This document shows, piece by piece, positions 25,265 to 34,100 of a stretch of 64,000 bases of DNA. The first letter of the stretch is position 1; each line of letters begins with the position of its first letter. Under the pieces are notes generated by a model, which saw only the letters and a list, made by a program, of their open reading frames with translations, did not search any database and was not told the DNA's origin. The stretch is from Chloroflexota bacterium (GTDB lineage: Bacteria; Chloroflexota; Anaerolineae; Aggregatilineales; Ch27), in contig JAIOAT010000011.1 in NCBI GenBank assembly GCA_019873685.1, positions 19,353 through 83,352 of the forward strand. The letters are read 5' to 3'. The translations under genes and the position numbers were made by a program.

Positions 25265-25663
25265 TTACTGCATGCAGGTGCCGTGCAGGATGATCTGGCT
25301 GCCTGATCCCTCCTGCGCGGGGTCGACGACCCACTCGCCGCGCCCCCACTGGAAGAACGGATTGTTGACGTTAGCACGCAGGGTTTCGCCAGTATGGCGG
25401 GCGTACCATTCACGCACGGTCGCCGGCGGGTCGGGGGCGGTCAGCATCATGACCGTCTCGCCCATACCAAACGGTGTCAGCAGGTTGTGACGCTCCCAGA
25501 CCACGGTTGCGCCGGGATATTGCGGCAGGCGCAGGGTCAGGTTGGCCACGCAAATGCGGTCGACGGTCAGCGCCAGCCCGCCCAGGCAGGTCGCCATCAG
25601 GGCGATCACCAGTACCGTGCTCAGGACGGCGCGCCGGGAGCATCCGACGGTTTCACGATCCAT
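25265..25663 (-). CDS. Single-pass membrane protein of unknown function
   Basis: This 132-aa protein has one N-terminal hydrophobic segment (about residues 11-33, following 'CSRRAVL') and a C-terminal extracytoplasmic domain of about 95 residues containing 'LPQYPGATVVWERHN' and 'VREWYARHTGETLR'. The second motif resembles small exported domains found in Chloroflexota proteins, but I cannot name a family. It lies between metH and the YitJ-type gene on the same strand with short gaps, so it may be cotranscribed with them, though nothing in it suggests a methionine role. Confidence 0.6.
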   Translation of the reverse strand: MDRETVGCSRRAVLSTVLVIALMATCLGGLALTVDRICVANLTLRLPQYPGATVVWERHNLLTPFGMGETVMMLTAPDPPATVREWYARHTGETLRANVNNPFFQWGRGEWVVDPAQEGSGSQIILHGTCMQ

Positions 25664-25794
25664 GTCCGGAATCCTTACTAAGCCAGTGGATACAGGGTTG
25701 ACTGGCCCACAGAGAGTTCCACGCCTCGTGTCCGGGTCACAGTATAGTCCGGTCAGCGTCGATCAGGCAGGGCGAATCCGGGTCTCAGAAGCGG

Positions 25795-28700
25795 TCATGC
25801 TTCCTTCTCCCCCAGAATCTCCTTTACCCGGTCGATCTCCACGCTGTAGTATTTGGCCTCCGGATGGTGGACGACGATAGCAGCGGTGCTCTGCTCCGGC
25901 ACGAGCTGGTAAGCCGGGGTGAGCGTCATGCCCAGCTCATGGGTCACGGCGGGCAGCAGGGCGAAGACCAGGGCGTGATCGGCCAGTTCCGGGCAGGCCG
26001 GATAGCCCCAGCTATAGCGCTTACCCTGCGCCTCCGCCAGCCGCAACTCACGGCGGATGTGCTCGTGAACGAAGCTGGCGGTGGCCTCGGCGGTCTGGAC
26101 GGCCAGGCCGTGGAAGAAGTAAGCTTCGCTGTAGTTGTCGGCGGCCTGCAGGCGCTCGAATTCGGCGCTGGCTTCCCGTCCGACGGTGACCACCTGCAGC
26201 GCGGCTACATCCACCTGCTCGCCCGTCGCCGGGGCGAAGTAATCGCTCAGGCACAGGAATTCGCCCTTGTTCTGGCGCGGGAAGCGGAAGCGACCTGCCT
26301 CCACCCGCTGGCGGGTCGTGGCGAAGCGCTCCCAGTCCCATACGATCAGATCATCGCCGTCGCTGTTGACGGGGAAGTAGCCGTAGACCGCCTGCGGGAT
26401 GAGTGTACGCCGGGCCAGGGCGTCCTTCTGCATCCGGGCCAGCCGCGCCTCAAACTGCGCCTGTAGCGCCTCCCATTCCTCGCCGTGGGCGTTTTTGGCT
26501 CCCCACGACAGGCGGAACAGTTCCGGCCTGTGCAGGTGCTGGAAGATGATCTCCAGCGGCATCTGGCGGATGGTCTTTGGCCCCCAGAAAGGCGGGTCAG
26601 GGATAACAGAGGCGGGCTTAACCCCACTGCGGTGGGCGCCGCCGGTGATGGCCGGGCGCGGCTCCTGGCCGATCTCGGCGTAACCCTCGGCCACGATCTG
26701 GCTCAGCAGCTCAGCGCGGCGGGCTGGATCGACCAGACGGTCCATCACGGCCAATCCCTCAAAGGCGTCCTTGCAGTAGAACACGCCGCCTGCATACGGC
26801 TGGCCGCTATCGTCCAGGAACAGAGCGCGCCGCCCGAAGCGGCGGTTGATTGCCGCCCCGCCAACCAGCACAGGGATGGCCAACCCGCGCCGCGCCAGCT
26901 CGTTGACGACCAGCGGCATCTGCTTCGATGTGCTGACCAGCAGCGCGCTGAGGCCGATGGCGTCGGCATGGTGCGCGATCGCTGCGTCGATGATCGTGCT
27001 GGCGGGGACCTGTTTGCCCAGGTCGTGGACGGTGTAGCCATTGTTGCTGAGGATGGTCTTGACCAGATTCTTGCCAATGTCGTGGACATCCCCGTAGACG
27101 GTGGCCAGGACGACTGTGCCTTTGCTGGCGCCTTCTACCTTTTCCATGAACTGCTCCAGGTAGCCGACGGCTTTCTTCATCACCTCGGCGCTCTGCAGCA
27201 CAAAGGGCAGGATCAATTCGCCTGCGCCAAACCTGTCGCCGACCTCCTTCATGGCCGGTAGCAGGACGTTGTTCAGCACGCTGACGGCATCCTGGCGGGT
27301 CAGGCAGGCGTCGATCAGGGCTTCTACGCCGTCCTTTTTGCGGTGGACGATCTGCCAGTGCAACGCTTCCTCCGCGGTCATCGCTGCGGTGGGGTCGGCG
27401 GCTTCCGCCGCGCTGGCTTCAACTTCGTGCTCGGCGAAGTACTGGATGAAGCGCGGCAGGGCATCGGGGTCGGTGTTGAAGATCAGGTCCTCGGCCAGCT
27501 TGCGCTGTTCCGGCGGAATCTCAGCGTAAGGGGTGATGTGCGCCGGGTTGACGATGGCCATATCCAGCCCGGCCTGGACAGCGTGGTAGAGGAAGACGCT
27601 GTTGAGCACGCCGCGCGCGGCGGGTTGCACGCCGAAACTGACGTTGCTCACCCCCAGGCAGGTGAAAACGCCCGGCAGGTTCTCCTTGATCAGGCGGATG
27701 GCGGCCAGAGTCTCCCTGGCGTCGTTACGCAGTTCAGGCTGCCCGGTGGTCAGGGGGAAGGTGAGCGTATCGAAGATCAGGTCTTCGCGGGCCAGGCCGT
27801 ATTCCTCGGTAGCGATGCGGGTGATGCGCTGTGCGATCTCGAACTTCTTTTCCCGGTCGTGGGCCATGCCCTCTTCGTCAATGGTCATGGAGAGCACTGC
27901 CGCGCCGTGCTTGCGGGCGACGGGCAGGATACGGTCAATGCGCTCCCGGCCATTTTCCAGGTTGTTGCCGTTGATGATCGCCCGTCCGGGGTAGACAGCC
28001 AGCGCGGCCTCGGCCACATCGGCCTCGGTCGTGTCGATGATCAATGGCACGTCGACGGCCATGGCCAGTTTCTTCACCAGCGTGACCATCTGCTCGCGCT
28101 CATCATCGCGCTCGGTGAGGGCGACACACACGTCGAGCATGTGCGCGCCGCTGGCGACCTGTTCAATCGCGATCTGGACAATGCTGTCGTAATCTTCCTC
28201 CAGCAGCAGGCGCTTGACCTTGCGGCTGCCCTGGCTGTTGATCCGCTCGCCGATCAGGGTCGGGCCAGGGTTTTGCAGCAGGGAGGTAGCCTTCATGTTG
28301 CTGCTGACCTGGGGGGTGTGCTCCGGGCGGCGCCGGGCAGGGGGGCGCCGCTGACGGGTTTGCAGAACGACATCGACCGGCTGGCCGTGCACGGCTTCGT
28401 AGAGGCGGGCAATATGCTCCGGACGTGTGCCGCAGCACCCGCCAACCACGCTGACGCCCCACTCGGCGAACTCAGCCACCATGCGGCTGAACGGATCCGG
28501 CTCCAGCGGGTAGACGGCCTCGCCATCGACGTTGATCGGCAGACCGGCATTGGGCAGGACGCTGACCGGCAGCGTGCTGTGCTCGACCAGGTAGCGGATC
28601 GGCGCACGCATATGCTCCGGGCCGGTGGAGCAGTTGAGGCCGATCACGTCGATGGGCAGCGCTTCCAGCGTGGCCAGCGCGGCATCAATCTCCGTCCCGA

Positions 28701-29346
28701 AGAGCATCCGGCCTGACACGTCCAGCGTGACCTGTACCTGCAATGGGATGCGCAGGCCAGCGTCGGCGAAGTAGCGATTGATGCCAACAACGGCCGCTTT
28801 CACTTCAAGGATGTCCTGGCTGGTTTCGACCAGCAACAGGTCAGCGCCGCCTTCCACCAGGCCCTGCGCCTGCTCGTAGAAGAGATCGGCCAGCGCATCA
28901 AAAGTGATGCTCAGGTCAGGGTCATTGCCGCTGGGCAGCTTGCCGGAGGGGCCAATACTCCCGGCAACGAAGCGCGGGATGCCGGTCTCAGCGGCGAAGC
29001 GGTCGCAGACCCGGCGGGCGATCCGGGCGGCGGCGCGGTTGATCTCCAGCACACGGTCGGCCAGGCCGTACTCGCCCAGCGTCAGGCGGTTGGCGCGGAA
29101 AGTATTAGTTTCCACCGCTTCTGCGCCTGCTGCCAGGAACGAGGCGTGAATGGCCTCGATCACGTCCGGACGGGTGATTGACAGGTAGTCGTTACAGCCG
29201 TTGTACTGCTCCCCGCCGAAGTCAGCGGCGGTCAGGCCGCGTTGCTGGATGCTGGTGCCCATCGCGCCGTCAAAGACTACGACATGGTCGGCGATGGCGT
29301 CCAGATAGCGACAGTTGGTGTAGGTCAGGGTATGGCGATGGGGCAT
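25795..29346 (-). CDS. metH: Cobalamin-dependent methionine synthase
   Basis: This 1183-aa enzyme transfers the methyl group of 5-methyl-THF to homocysteine through cobalamin. All four modules are present: homocysteine domain with zinc cysteines ('GLNCSTGPEH', 'GGCCGTRPEH'), pterin-binding domain ('LIGERINSQGSRKVK'), cobalamin domain with 'DVHDIGKNL' (axial His), and AdoMet reactivation domain with 'KRYSWGYPACPEL'. Start ATG 29346. It follows a transposase gene by 45 bases and may be read from the SAM-I riboswitch promoter further upstream. Confidence 0.95.
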   Translation of the reverse strand: MPHRHTLTYTNCRYLDAIADHVVVFDGAMGTSIQQRGLTAADFGGEQYNGCNDYLSITRPDVIEAIHASFLAAGAEAVETNTFRANRLTLGEYGLADRVLEINRAAARIARRVCDRFAAETGIPRFVAGSIGPSGKLPSGNDPDLSITFDALADLFYEQAQGLVEGGADLLLVETSQDILEVKAAVVGINRYFADAGLRIPLQVQVTLDVSGRMLFGTEIDAALATLEALPIDVIGLNCSTGPEHMRAPIRYLVEHSTLPVSVLPNAGLPINVDGEAVYPLEPDPFSRMVAEFAEWGVSVVGGCCGTRPEHIARLYEAVHGQPVDVVLQTRQRRPPARRRPEHTPQVSSNMKATSLLQNPGPTLIGERINSQGSRKVKRLLLEEDYDSIVQIAIEQVASGAHMLDVCVALTERDDEREQMVTLVKKLAMAVDVPLIIDTTEADVAEAALAVYPGRAIINGNNLENGRERIDRILPVARKHGAAVLSMTIDEEGMAHDREKKFEIAQRITRIATEEYGLAREDLIFDTLTFPLTTGQPELRNDARETLAAIRLIKENLPGVFTCLGVSNVSFGVQPAARGVLNSVFLYHAVQAGLDMAIVNPAHITPYAEIPPEQRKLAEDLIFNTDPDALPRFIQYFAEHEVEASAAEAADPTAAMTAEEALHWQIVHRKKDGVEALIDACLTRQDAVSVLNNVLLPAMKEVGDRFGAGELILPFVLQSAEVMKKAVGYLEQFMEKVEGASKGTVVLATVYGDVHDIGKNLVKTILSNNGYTVHDLGKQVPASTIIDAAIAHHADAIGLSALLVSTSKQMPLVVNELARRGLAIPVLVGGAAINRRFGRRALFLDDSGQPYAGGVFYCKDAFEGLAVMDRLVDPARRAELLSQIVAEGYAEIGQEPRPAITGGAHRSGVKPASVIPDPPFWGPKTIRQMPLEIIFQHLHRPELFRLSWGAKNAHGEEWEALQAQFEARLARMQKDALARRTLIPQAVYGYFPVNSDGDDLIVWDWERFATTRQRVEAGRFRFPRQNKGEFLCLSDYFAPATGEQVDVAALQVVTVGREASAEFERLQAADNYSEAYFFHGLAVQTAEATASFVHEHIRRELRLAEAQGKRYSWGYPACPELADHALVFALLPAVTHELGMTLTPAYQLVPEQSTAAIVVHHPEAKYYSVEIDRVKEILGEKEA

Positions 29347-29391
29347 AAGCGCCTTGCCTTTCTGGGAGACGCAAACGGTGCGAGACGGGTT

Positions 29392-29946
29392 CTAGCGAGA
29401 TTCAGGGTTTTCCCGGTCGAAAGCCCAGTGTGCCGGGTTGAATAAGATGTACTCCCGGATGGCATTCAGGGCGCGGTCGTTGCGGACGATATGCTCGTAG
29501 TAGTTGCGCTGCCAGATCCGCTTGCCGGGTGTCTGGTGGCAGGCGTTGATCTGGTTGGCGACAGCCGATTTGTAGGAGCGCACGATGGCGCTGAGCGAAC
29601 CGGACTGTACTACGTGTGGGTGGGTTCGTAGGGGCGCAGCATGCTGCGCCCCTACACCATCCCCCTGTGCAGATTCCATCGTGCTATCCGGTGTATCGAT
29701 CAGGATGATCCCGTGAACGTGATTCGGCATCACGACAAATGCGTCCAGTTTCACCGCAGCGAAATGATTCGGGATGGCCTGCCAGCACGCCGCTGCGATC
29801 TCCCCGCACCAGTTACGTTGCATTTCCTCGCCAACAATCTCGCCGAACAGGCAACGGCGTTGATAAGTGCAGATCGTGACAAAATACGCGCCGTTCTGCG
29901 TGTAGTCGTACCCAGCCAGTCGGATTGACCGCCGTCTATGCAGCAT
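29392..29946 (-). CDS. REP-associated tyrosine transposase (RAYT, Y1_Tnp family)
   Basis: The 184-aa product is an IS200-like single-strand transposase of the RAYT type: 'YFVTICTYQRRCLFG', the HUH motif as 'VVMPNHVHGII', and the C-terminal 'RIWQRNYYEHIVRND' with the candidate catalytic tyrosines. ATG 29946 ('MLHRRRSIR') is used rather than the longer frame that overlaps the phosphorylase. A 28-bp perfect palindrome is embedded in the reading frame. It lies between the nucleoside phosphorylase and metH in the same direction, so it may ride on the SAM-controlled transcript. Confidence 0.88.
   Translation of the reverse strand: MLHRRRSIRLAGYDYTQNGAYFVTICTYQRRCLFGEIVGEEMQRNWCGEIAAACWQAIPNHFAAVKLDAFVVMPNHVHGIILIDTPDSTMESAQGDGVGAQHAAPLRTHPHVVQSGSLSAIVRSYKSAVANQINACHQTPGKRIWQRNYYEHIVRNDRALNAIREYILFNPAHWAFDRENPESR
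29628..29655. repeat. 28-bp perfect REP-like palindrome inside transposase gene
   Basis: GTAGGGGCGCAGCA is followed immediately by its exact reverse complement. It lies within the transposase ORF and is translated as 'GAQHAAPLRT', breaking what is otherwise conserved sequence between the HUH motif and the tyrosine region. It has the character of the GC-rich REP palindromes that RAYT proteins mobilise. Confidence 0.75.
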
Positions 29947-29978
29947 GAATCGGTCTCCCGCTCTATGCTTCGTTACAC

Positions 29979-30743
29979 TTACAGCCGCAGCGCGGCTTCC
30001 ACCGCCAGCCAGAACAGCTTCTCGCGGATGGTGGCGCGGTTGTTCCAGCGACGCGAATCCCATTCCGCGCCGCTGACGTCATCCCCGCCATACAGGATTT
30101 GCCCGAATTCAACGCCCCGGAACTGAGCCACGGCAAAGAACGCCGCCGCTTCCATCTCTACCGTCAGGCAGCCCTCGGCGCGACGGCGGGCGACCTTATC
30201 CGCTGTCTCCCGGAAGATGGCATCGGTGGTCCAGGTCTTGCCTTTCGTATAGTCTACCCCGGCGGCACTCAGGGCAGCTTCAATGGCCGCCACCGCCGCC
30301 GGAGAAGGGCTGACCTCGCGGCCCGGCGGCAGGTAGTGGTAGGACGTACCCTCGTCGCGGACGGCGCTGATCGGCACAACAAGGTGGCCGACGACCAGCT
30401 CGCGCTGCAACACGCCCGCGCCGCCGCAGGCGATAAACTTGCTGACGCCCAGCGCGATCAGTTCCTCAAGGAAGCCCGCCGCCAGCGGCGCGCCTACGCC
30501 GGGATGGCATACCGCCAGCCGCTGCCCTTCGACGATGATCTCGTAGACCGGATTGGGGCCAATCTCGCTGCTCAGGCGGTACAGCAACCGGGCTTTTCCG
30601 TCTCCACAGACAGCGGTGATCACCTCATTGAAGAAGCACAGCACCGCCCGCTCAGGCACATCTCTCCGCGCGATCAGCTTGCCTGGCTCCAGGATGGCCT
30701 GCGGGGCCGGGTCGAATTCCAGAATCGGGTAGGGTTGCTGCAC
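29979..30743 (-). CDS. Nucleoside phosphorylase under SAM-I riboswitch
   Basis: A 254-aa PNP/UDP-phosphorylase family enzyme: 'CHPGVGAPLAAGFLEELIALG', 'FIACGGAGVLQ' and 'CLTVEMEAAAFFAVAQFRG' are the phosphate- and ribose-binding signatures. It cleaves the glycosidic bond of a nucleoside, releasing base. Because a SAM-I riboswitch directly precedes it and methionine genes follow, methylthioadenosine or a SAM-derived nucleoside is a plausible substrate, but uridine or purine nucleosides cannot be excluded. I favour GTG 30743 ('MQQPYPILEF'); the GTG at 30779 is next to the terminator. Confidence 0.82.
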   Translation of the reverse strand: MQQPYPILEFDPAPQAILEPGKLIARRDVPERAVLCFFNEVITAVCGDGKARLLYRLSSEIGPNPVYEIIVEGQRLAVCHPGVGAPLAAGFLEELIALGVSKFIACGGAGVLQRELVVGHLVVPISAVRDEGTSYHYLPPGREVSPSPAAVAAIEAALSAAGVDYTKGKTWTTDAIFRETADKVARRRAEGCLTVEMEAAAFFAVAQFRGVEFGQILYGGDDVSGAEWDSRRWNNRATIREKLFWLAVEAALRL

Positions 30744-30780
30744 TGCTTTTCCGCCTGCCTTTCCGCCGTGGCTTGCCACA

Positions 30781-30815
30781 ACAAAAACGCTTCTCCTGGT
30801 CAGGGGAGAAGCGCG
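30781..30815 (-). terminator. Riboswitch terminator (expression platform)
   Basis: On the minus strand CGCTTCTCC...GGAGAAGCG is followed by TTTTTGT. It lies just 3' of the SAM-I aptamer and ahead of the nucleoside phosphorylase, as expected for a transcription-terminating OFF switch. Confidence 0.88.
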
Positions 30816-30835
30816 TACGTGACGGTGTGCGCGGT

Positions 30836-30933
30836 CTCATCTGCCCAGTTGCCTGGTCGGACTTGGCACCTACCCGGCGCTCCGGGGGTTGCCGCGGGTT
30901 CACAGGGCCGTTCCCTCCCCCGCTCGTGATGAG
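30836..30933 (-). promoter_or_regulatory. SAM-I (S-box) riboswitch aptamer
   Basis: Read on the minus strand, the segment begins CTCATCACGAGCGGGGGAGG and ends GGGCAGATGAG, closing the P1 helix. Between these are the SAM-I hallmarks: GAGGGAACGGCCC, GTGAACCCGCGGCAACC and GGTGCCAAGTCC. With the adjacent terminator it should switch transcription off when S-adenosylmethionine is abundant. Confidence 0.95.
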
Positions 30934-30965
30934 GCGTAATGCCGCTCTATAAGGTTGTGCGGAGC

Positions 30966-30994
30966 ATCGTAGCATACCTGAGCGAAGGCGTCAA
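30966..30994 (-). promoter_or_regulatory. Promoter of SAM-I riboswitch transcript
   Basis: Minus-strand TTGACG (30994-30989), a 17-base spacer and TACGAT (30971-30966) lie about 35 bases before the aptamer. The remainder of 30995-31117 holds nothing else recognised apart from the ribosome site of the divergent gene. Confidence 0.8.
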
Positions 30995-31117
30995 GTTTTT
31001 TGTGCCGGTTCGGGTGTGGGCTACCTGACTTGAAGCCTCTGGCGCTTTGCGCCTATAGTGTATCCAGACCGGGGGTTGCCCGGCGCCGGGAATGGGGCGA
31101 AGGATGGAGGGCGGCCT

Positions 31118-34100
31118 GTGACAAGAGCAAGCAGGATCTGGGCGCGGCTCCGGTGGGCGGCTCTGGTGGCATGCCTGACCGGGTTAACGTTGCCGGTACT
31201 GGCCCAGGGGGACGGAACGCCGTCCGCGCAAGGGGTGCACGTGGTTGGCGGGATGGGGGGCCTCACGCGGGCGATGGTCGCGCTGCCCGATGGGGTACTG
31301 CTGGCGGAAGGCGATGCGCTCCTGCAGCTGGACGAGACGGGTAGAACGCTGCGGCGTGTGCAACCGGGGCGGGGGCAGGTGCAGGACCTGGCCGTGCATG
31401 GCGGAATGGTTTACCTGCTGACCGAACAGGGTCTGGCTCTGCTGGAGGTGACTGATCTGACGGAACGCAGCTTCCTCTCCGGTGGCGGGCAGGCGCTGGC
31501 TGTCAGCGATCTTGCCGTCTACGTGGCGGCCCGGCAGGCCGGAATCCGGGTTGCGGTGTTTGACCGGCGCGATGGCCTGCGCGGGCCGTGGCGCGAGATC
31601 GTGACCGCGGCTGCTGCTCGCGATTTGGCGGTTGATCCATCCGGGCGGGCGCTTTTTGTGGCGCTGGGCGAAGCTGGCGTGGCTCTCTACGATCTGGCTG
31701 ACCCCGCCCAGCCACGACTGGCGGCTCAACTGGCTGAGGCCGTACCGGCCCGCACAGTGACCATCGAGGCCGGGCGGCTGCTGGTCGGCTGCGACTACCG
31801 CCTGCTGATCTATGGCCTGACTGATCCGCTCATGCCGCGCCTGCTGAGCACGTACGACCCTCTCCATGATGGTGTCGATGTGTTGCTGCGCCGGGAATGG
31901 GCTTATGTCGCCGACCGCGCCAGTGGCCTGAAGCGCTACGCCGTCGCCGACCTGCGGACGGTGCGCCTGGTTGATGCAGTGTGGCCGGGGCCAGTCTATG
32001 CCCTGGCCGATGACGAGCGTTATGTCTACGCGGCGGCGGGTCGGGAGGGGGTGTTGCTCTTTGATGCCGGGCATCCTGATGCGCTGGCGTTGCGGGCGCG
32101 GGTAGCTCTCCCCGGACAGGCCGTGGCGGTTGCGCTGGGCGGAGACGCAGCCAATCGCTGGGTAGTCGCAGGGATGGCGGAGACCGGCCTGGCGGTGATT
32201 GACTGGCGGAACGCGGATCATCCTGTTGTGCGGGCGACGCTGGCGCTGGGGGGGACGGTGCGCGATCTGGCCGTGCGCGACGCGATCGGCGTGGCGGCGC
32301 TGGAAGAGGGCGAGGTTGTTCTGATCAGTCTGGCCCGGCGGGAGTCGCCGCGGATTATCGCCCGCCTGTCGCTTGGTGGGATGCCACAGGCGATTGCCGT
32401 TGATGGCGTGCTGGCTTATGTTGCCGCCGGGGAGGCCGGGCTGTATGTGCTGGATACGACTCGCCCGCTGGCTCCGATAGTGCTTGGCCACCTCCCACCG
32501 CCGCAGGAAGCCCCCTCAGTGACCGGCGTGACGCTGGAAGGCGGCAAGCGCCTTTACCTGAGCGCGGGTGCGGCGCTGGTCATCGTTGATGTGGACGCGC
32601 CGAACGATCCACAACCGCTGGCCATCCTCCCGATTCCGGCGCAAGCGACGGCGGCCCGCAACTTCATCGTCTATGCGGTGGGCGGCCCGGCTTTGACCAC
32701 GGTCAATGCGTCTTCCAGCAATGCGCCGGAAGTGCTGGGGCGTTACCTCGCCGTCGAGGCAATCCGCGCTGTTGCCGGGCGTGGCGATCGCGTCTGGCTG
32801 GCCGGGGAGGGTGCTGGCGCGGCTGCAGTGGGGCTGGCGCTGGATGCTGCTGGCAGGCCGCAGGAATTGCTGGCGGCAGGCCGGGGAGGTCAGGGGGCGG
32901 CATTGGACTGGATGGCGGACGGCACGCCGTTGCTGGCGCAATCCGATGGGACGCTGCTGCGGCTGGACGGGGCGAGGCCGGTGACGTTACGGATCGGGTT
33001 GTCGCCGGGACTGGCTCTGACTAGCGCCGGAGACGGGCAGCTGGCGCTGGGCGGGCAGGGCTGGGCTGTGCTGGATGTGGCTGACCCGTTGCGCCCGGTT
33101 GTCCTGCAAACAGGAGATGCGCCGGGTGGGATCGAGAGCGTGGTCAGCGCCGGGTCGACAACCTTTCTGGCGCTGGGTGAGCAGGGCATCCAGGCAGTCG
33201 GGGCGCGGGCAGGGCACTGGCAGCCCGATACCACCGCCGGAGCCACGCGCCAGCTGGCGGTTGAAGGCAGGTTCCTCTATGCAGCAGAAGACGGGCCAGG
33301 GCAGGGGGGAAGTCTGCGGGTCCTGGCGACGGATCCGCTGGGGACGGTGACAGCAGTGCCTCTGCCGGGGCCGGCGCAGCGCGTTGCCATCAGCGAGGGG
33401 CGAGCCTATGCAGGGTATCGGAACGGTGTGAACGGCGCGGGTGGGCTGGCGGTGATCGACGTGAGCGCGCCGACGGCTGGTCTGGAACTGGCCGGGCAGG
33501 TGGCAGTACCAGCGGACGATCTGGCGGTTTTGCCGGATGGCCGCATTGTTTACGGTGTGCACGGAACCACTTTGAGTGTGTTTGACGTGACTGCGTGGCC
33601 AACGCTGCGGATCGCCAGTACCGTCACATTGCCGGTTCCGGCGTCCCGGCTGGTCCTGCTGGATACCCGCTATCTGGCCGCCCTGCAACCCGGTCAGAGT
33701 GGCCTGTTGCTGGACCTGCGTGATCCCTGGCAGCCGATCCCGGTGGTGGCGCTGCCGGTTGGTGTGCTGGATGCTGCCGGAGGATCAGCGGCGCTGTACC
33801 TGGCTGCAGGTGATAGCGGTGTGCAGGTCGCATCGCTGGCGACGCTGGTCGATCTCCCGGCGCGATCAGTCACGTTCGATCCGGCTCCCGCGACGGCGTT
33901 GGGGGTGGCGGGCCGCTGGCTCTATGCCGTCGGCGGGGGGAAGCTGCGGCTGTATGATCTGACCGATCCGCTGGCTCCGGCGCTGGCGGCGTCTGTCGAC
34001 CTGCCGGGCACGGCGGCAGATCGGCTGGTGGTCCGTGAGACGCGCCGGGATGGCTGCTGGCTGTACCTGAGCGCGGCGGATGGCGTCCAGGCCGTTCACC

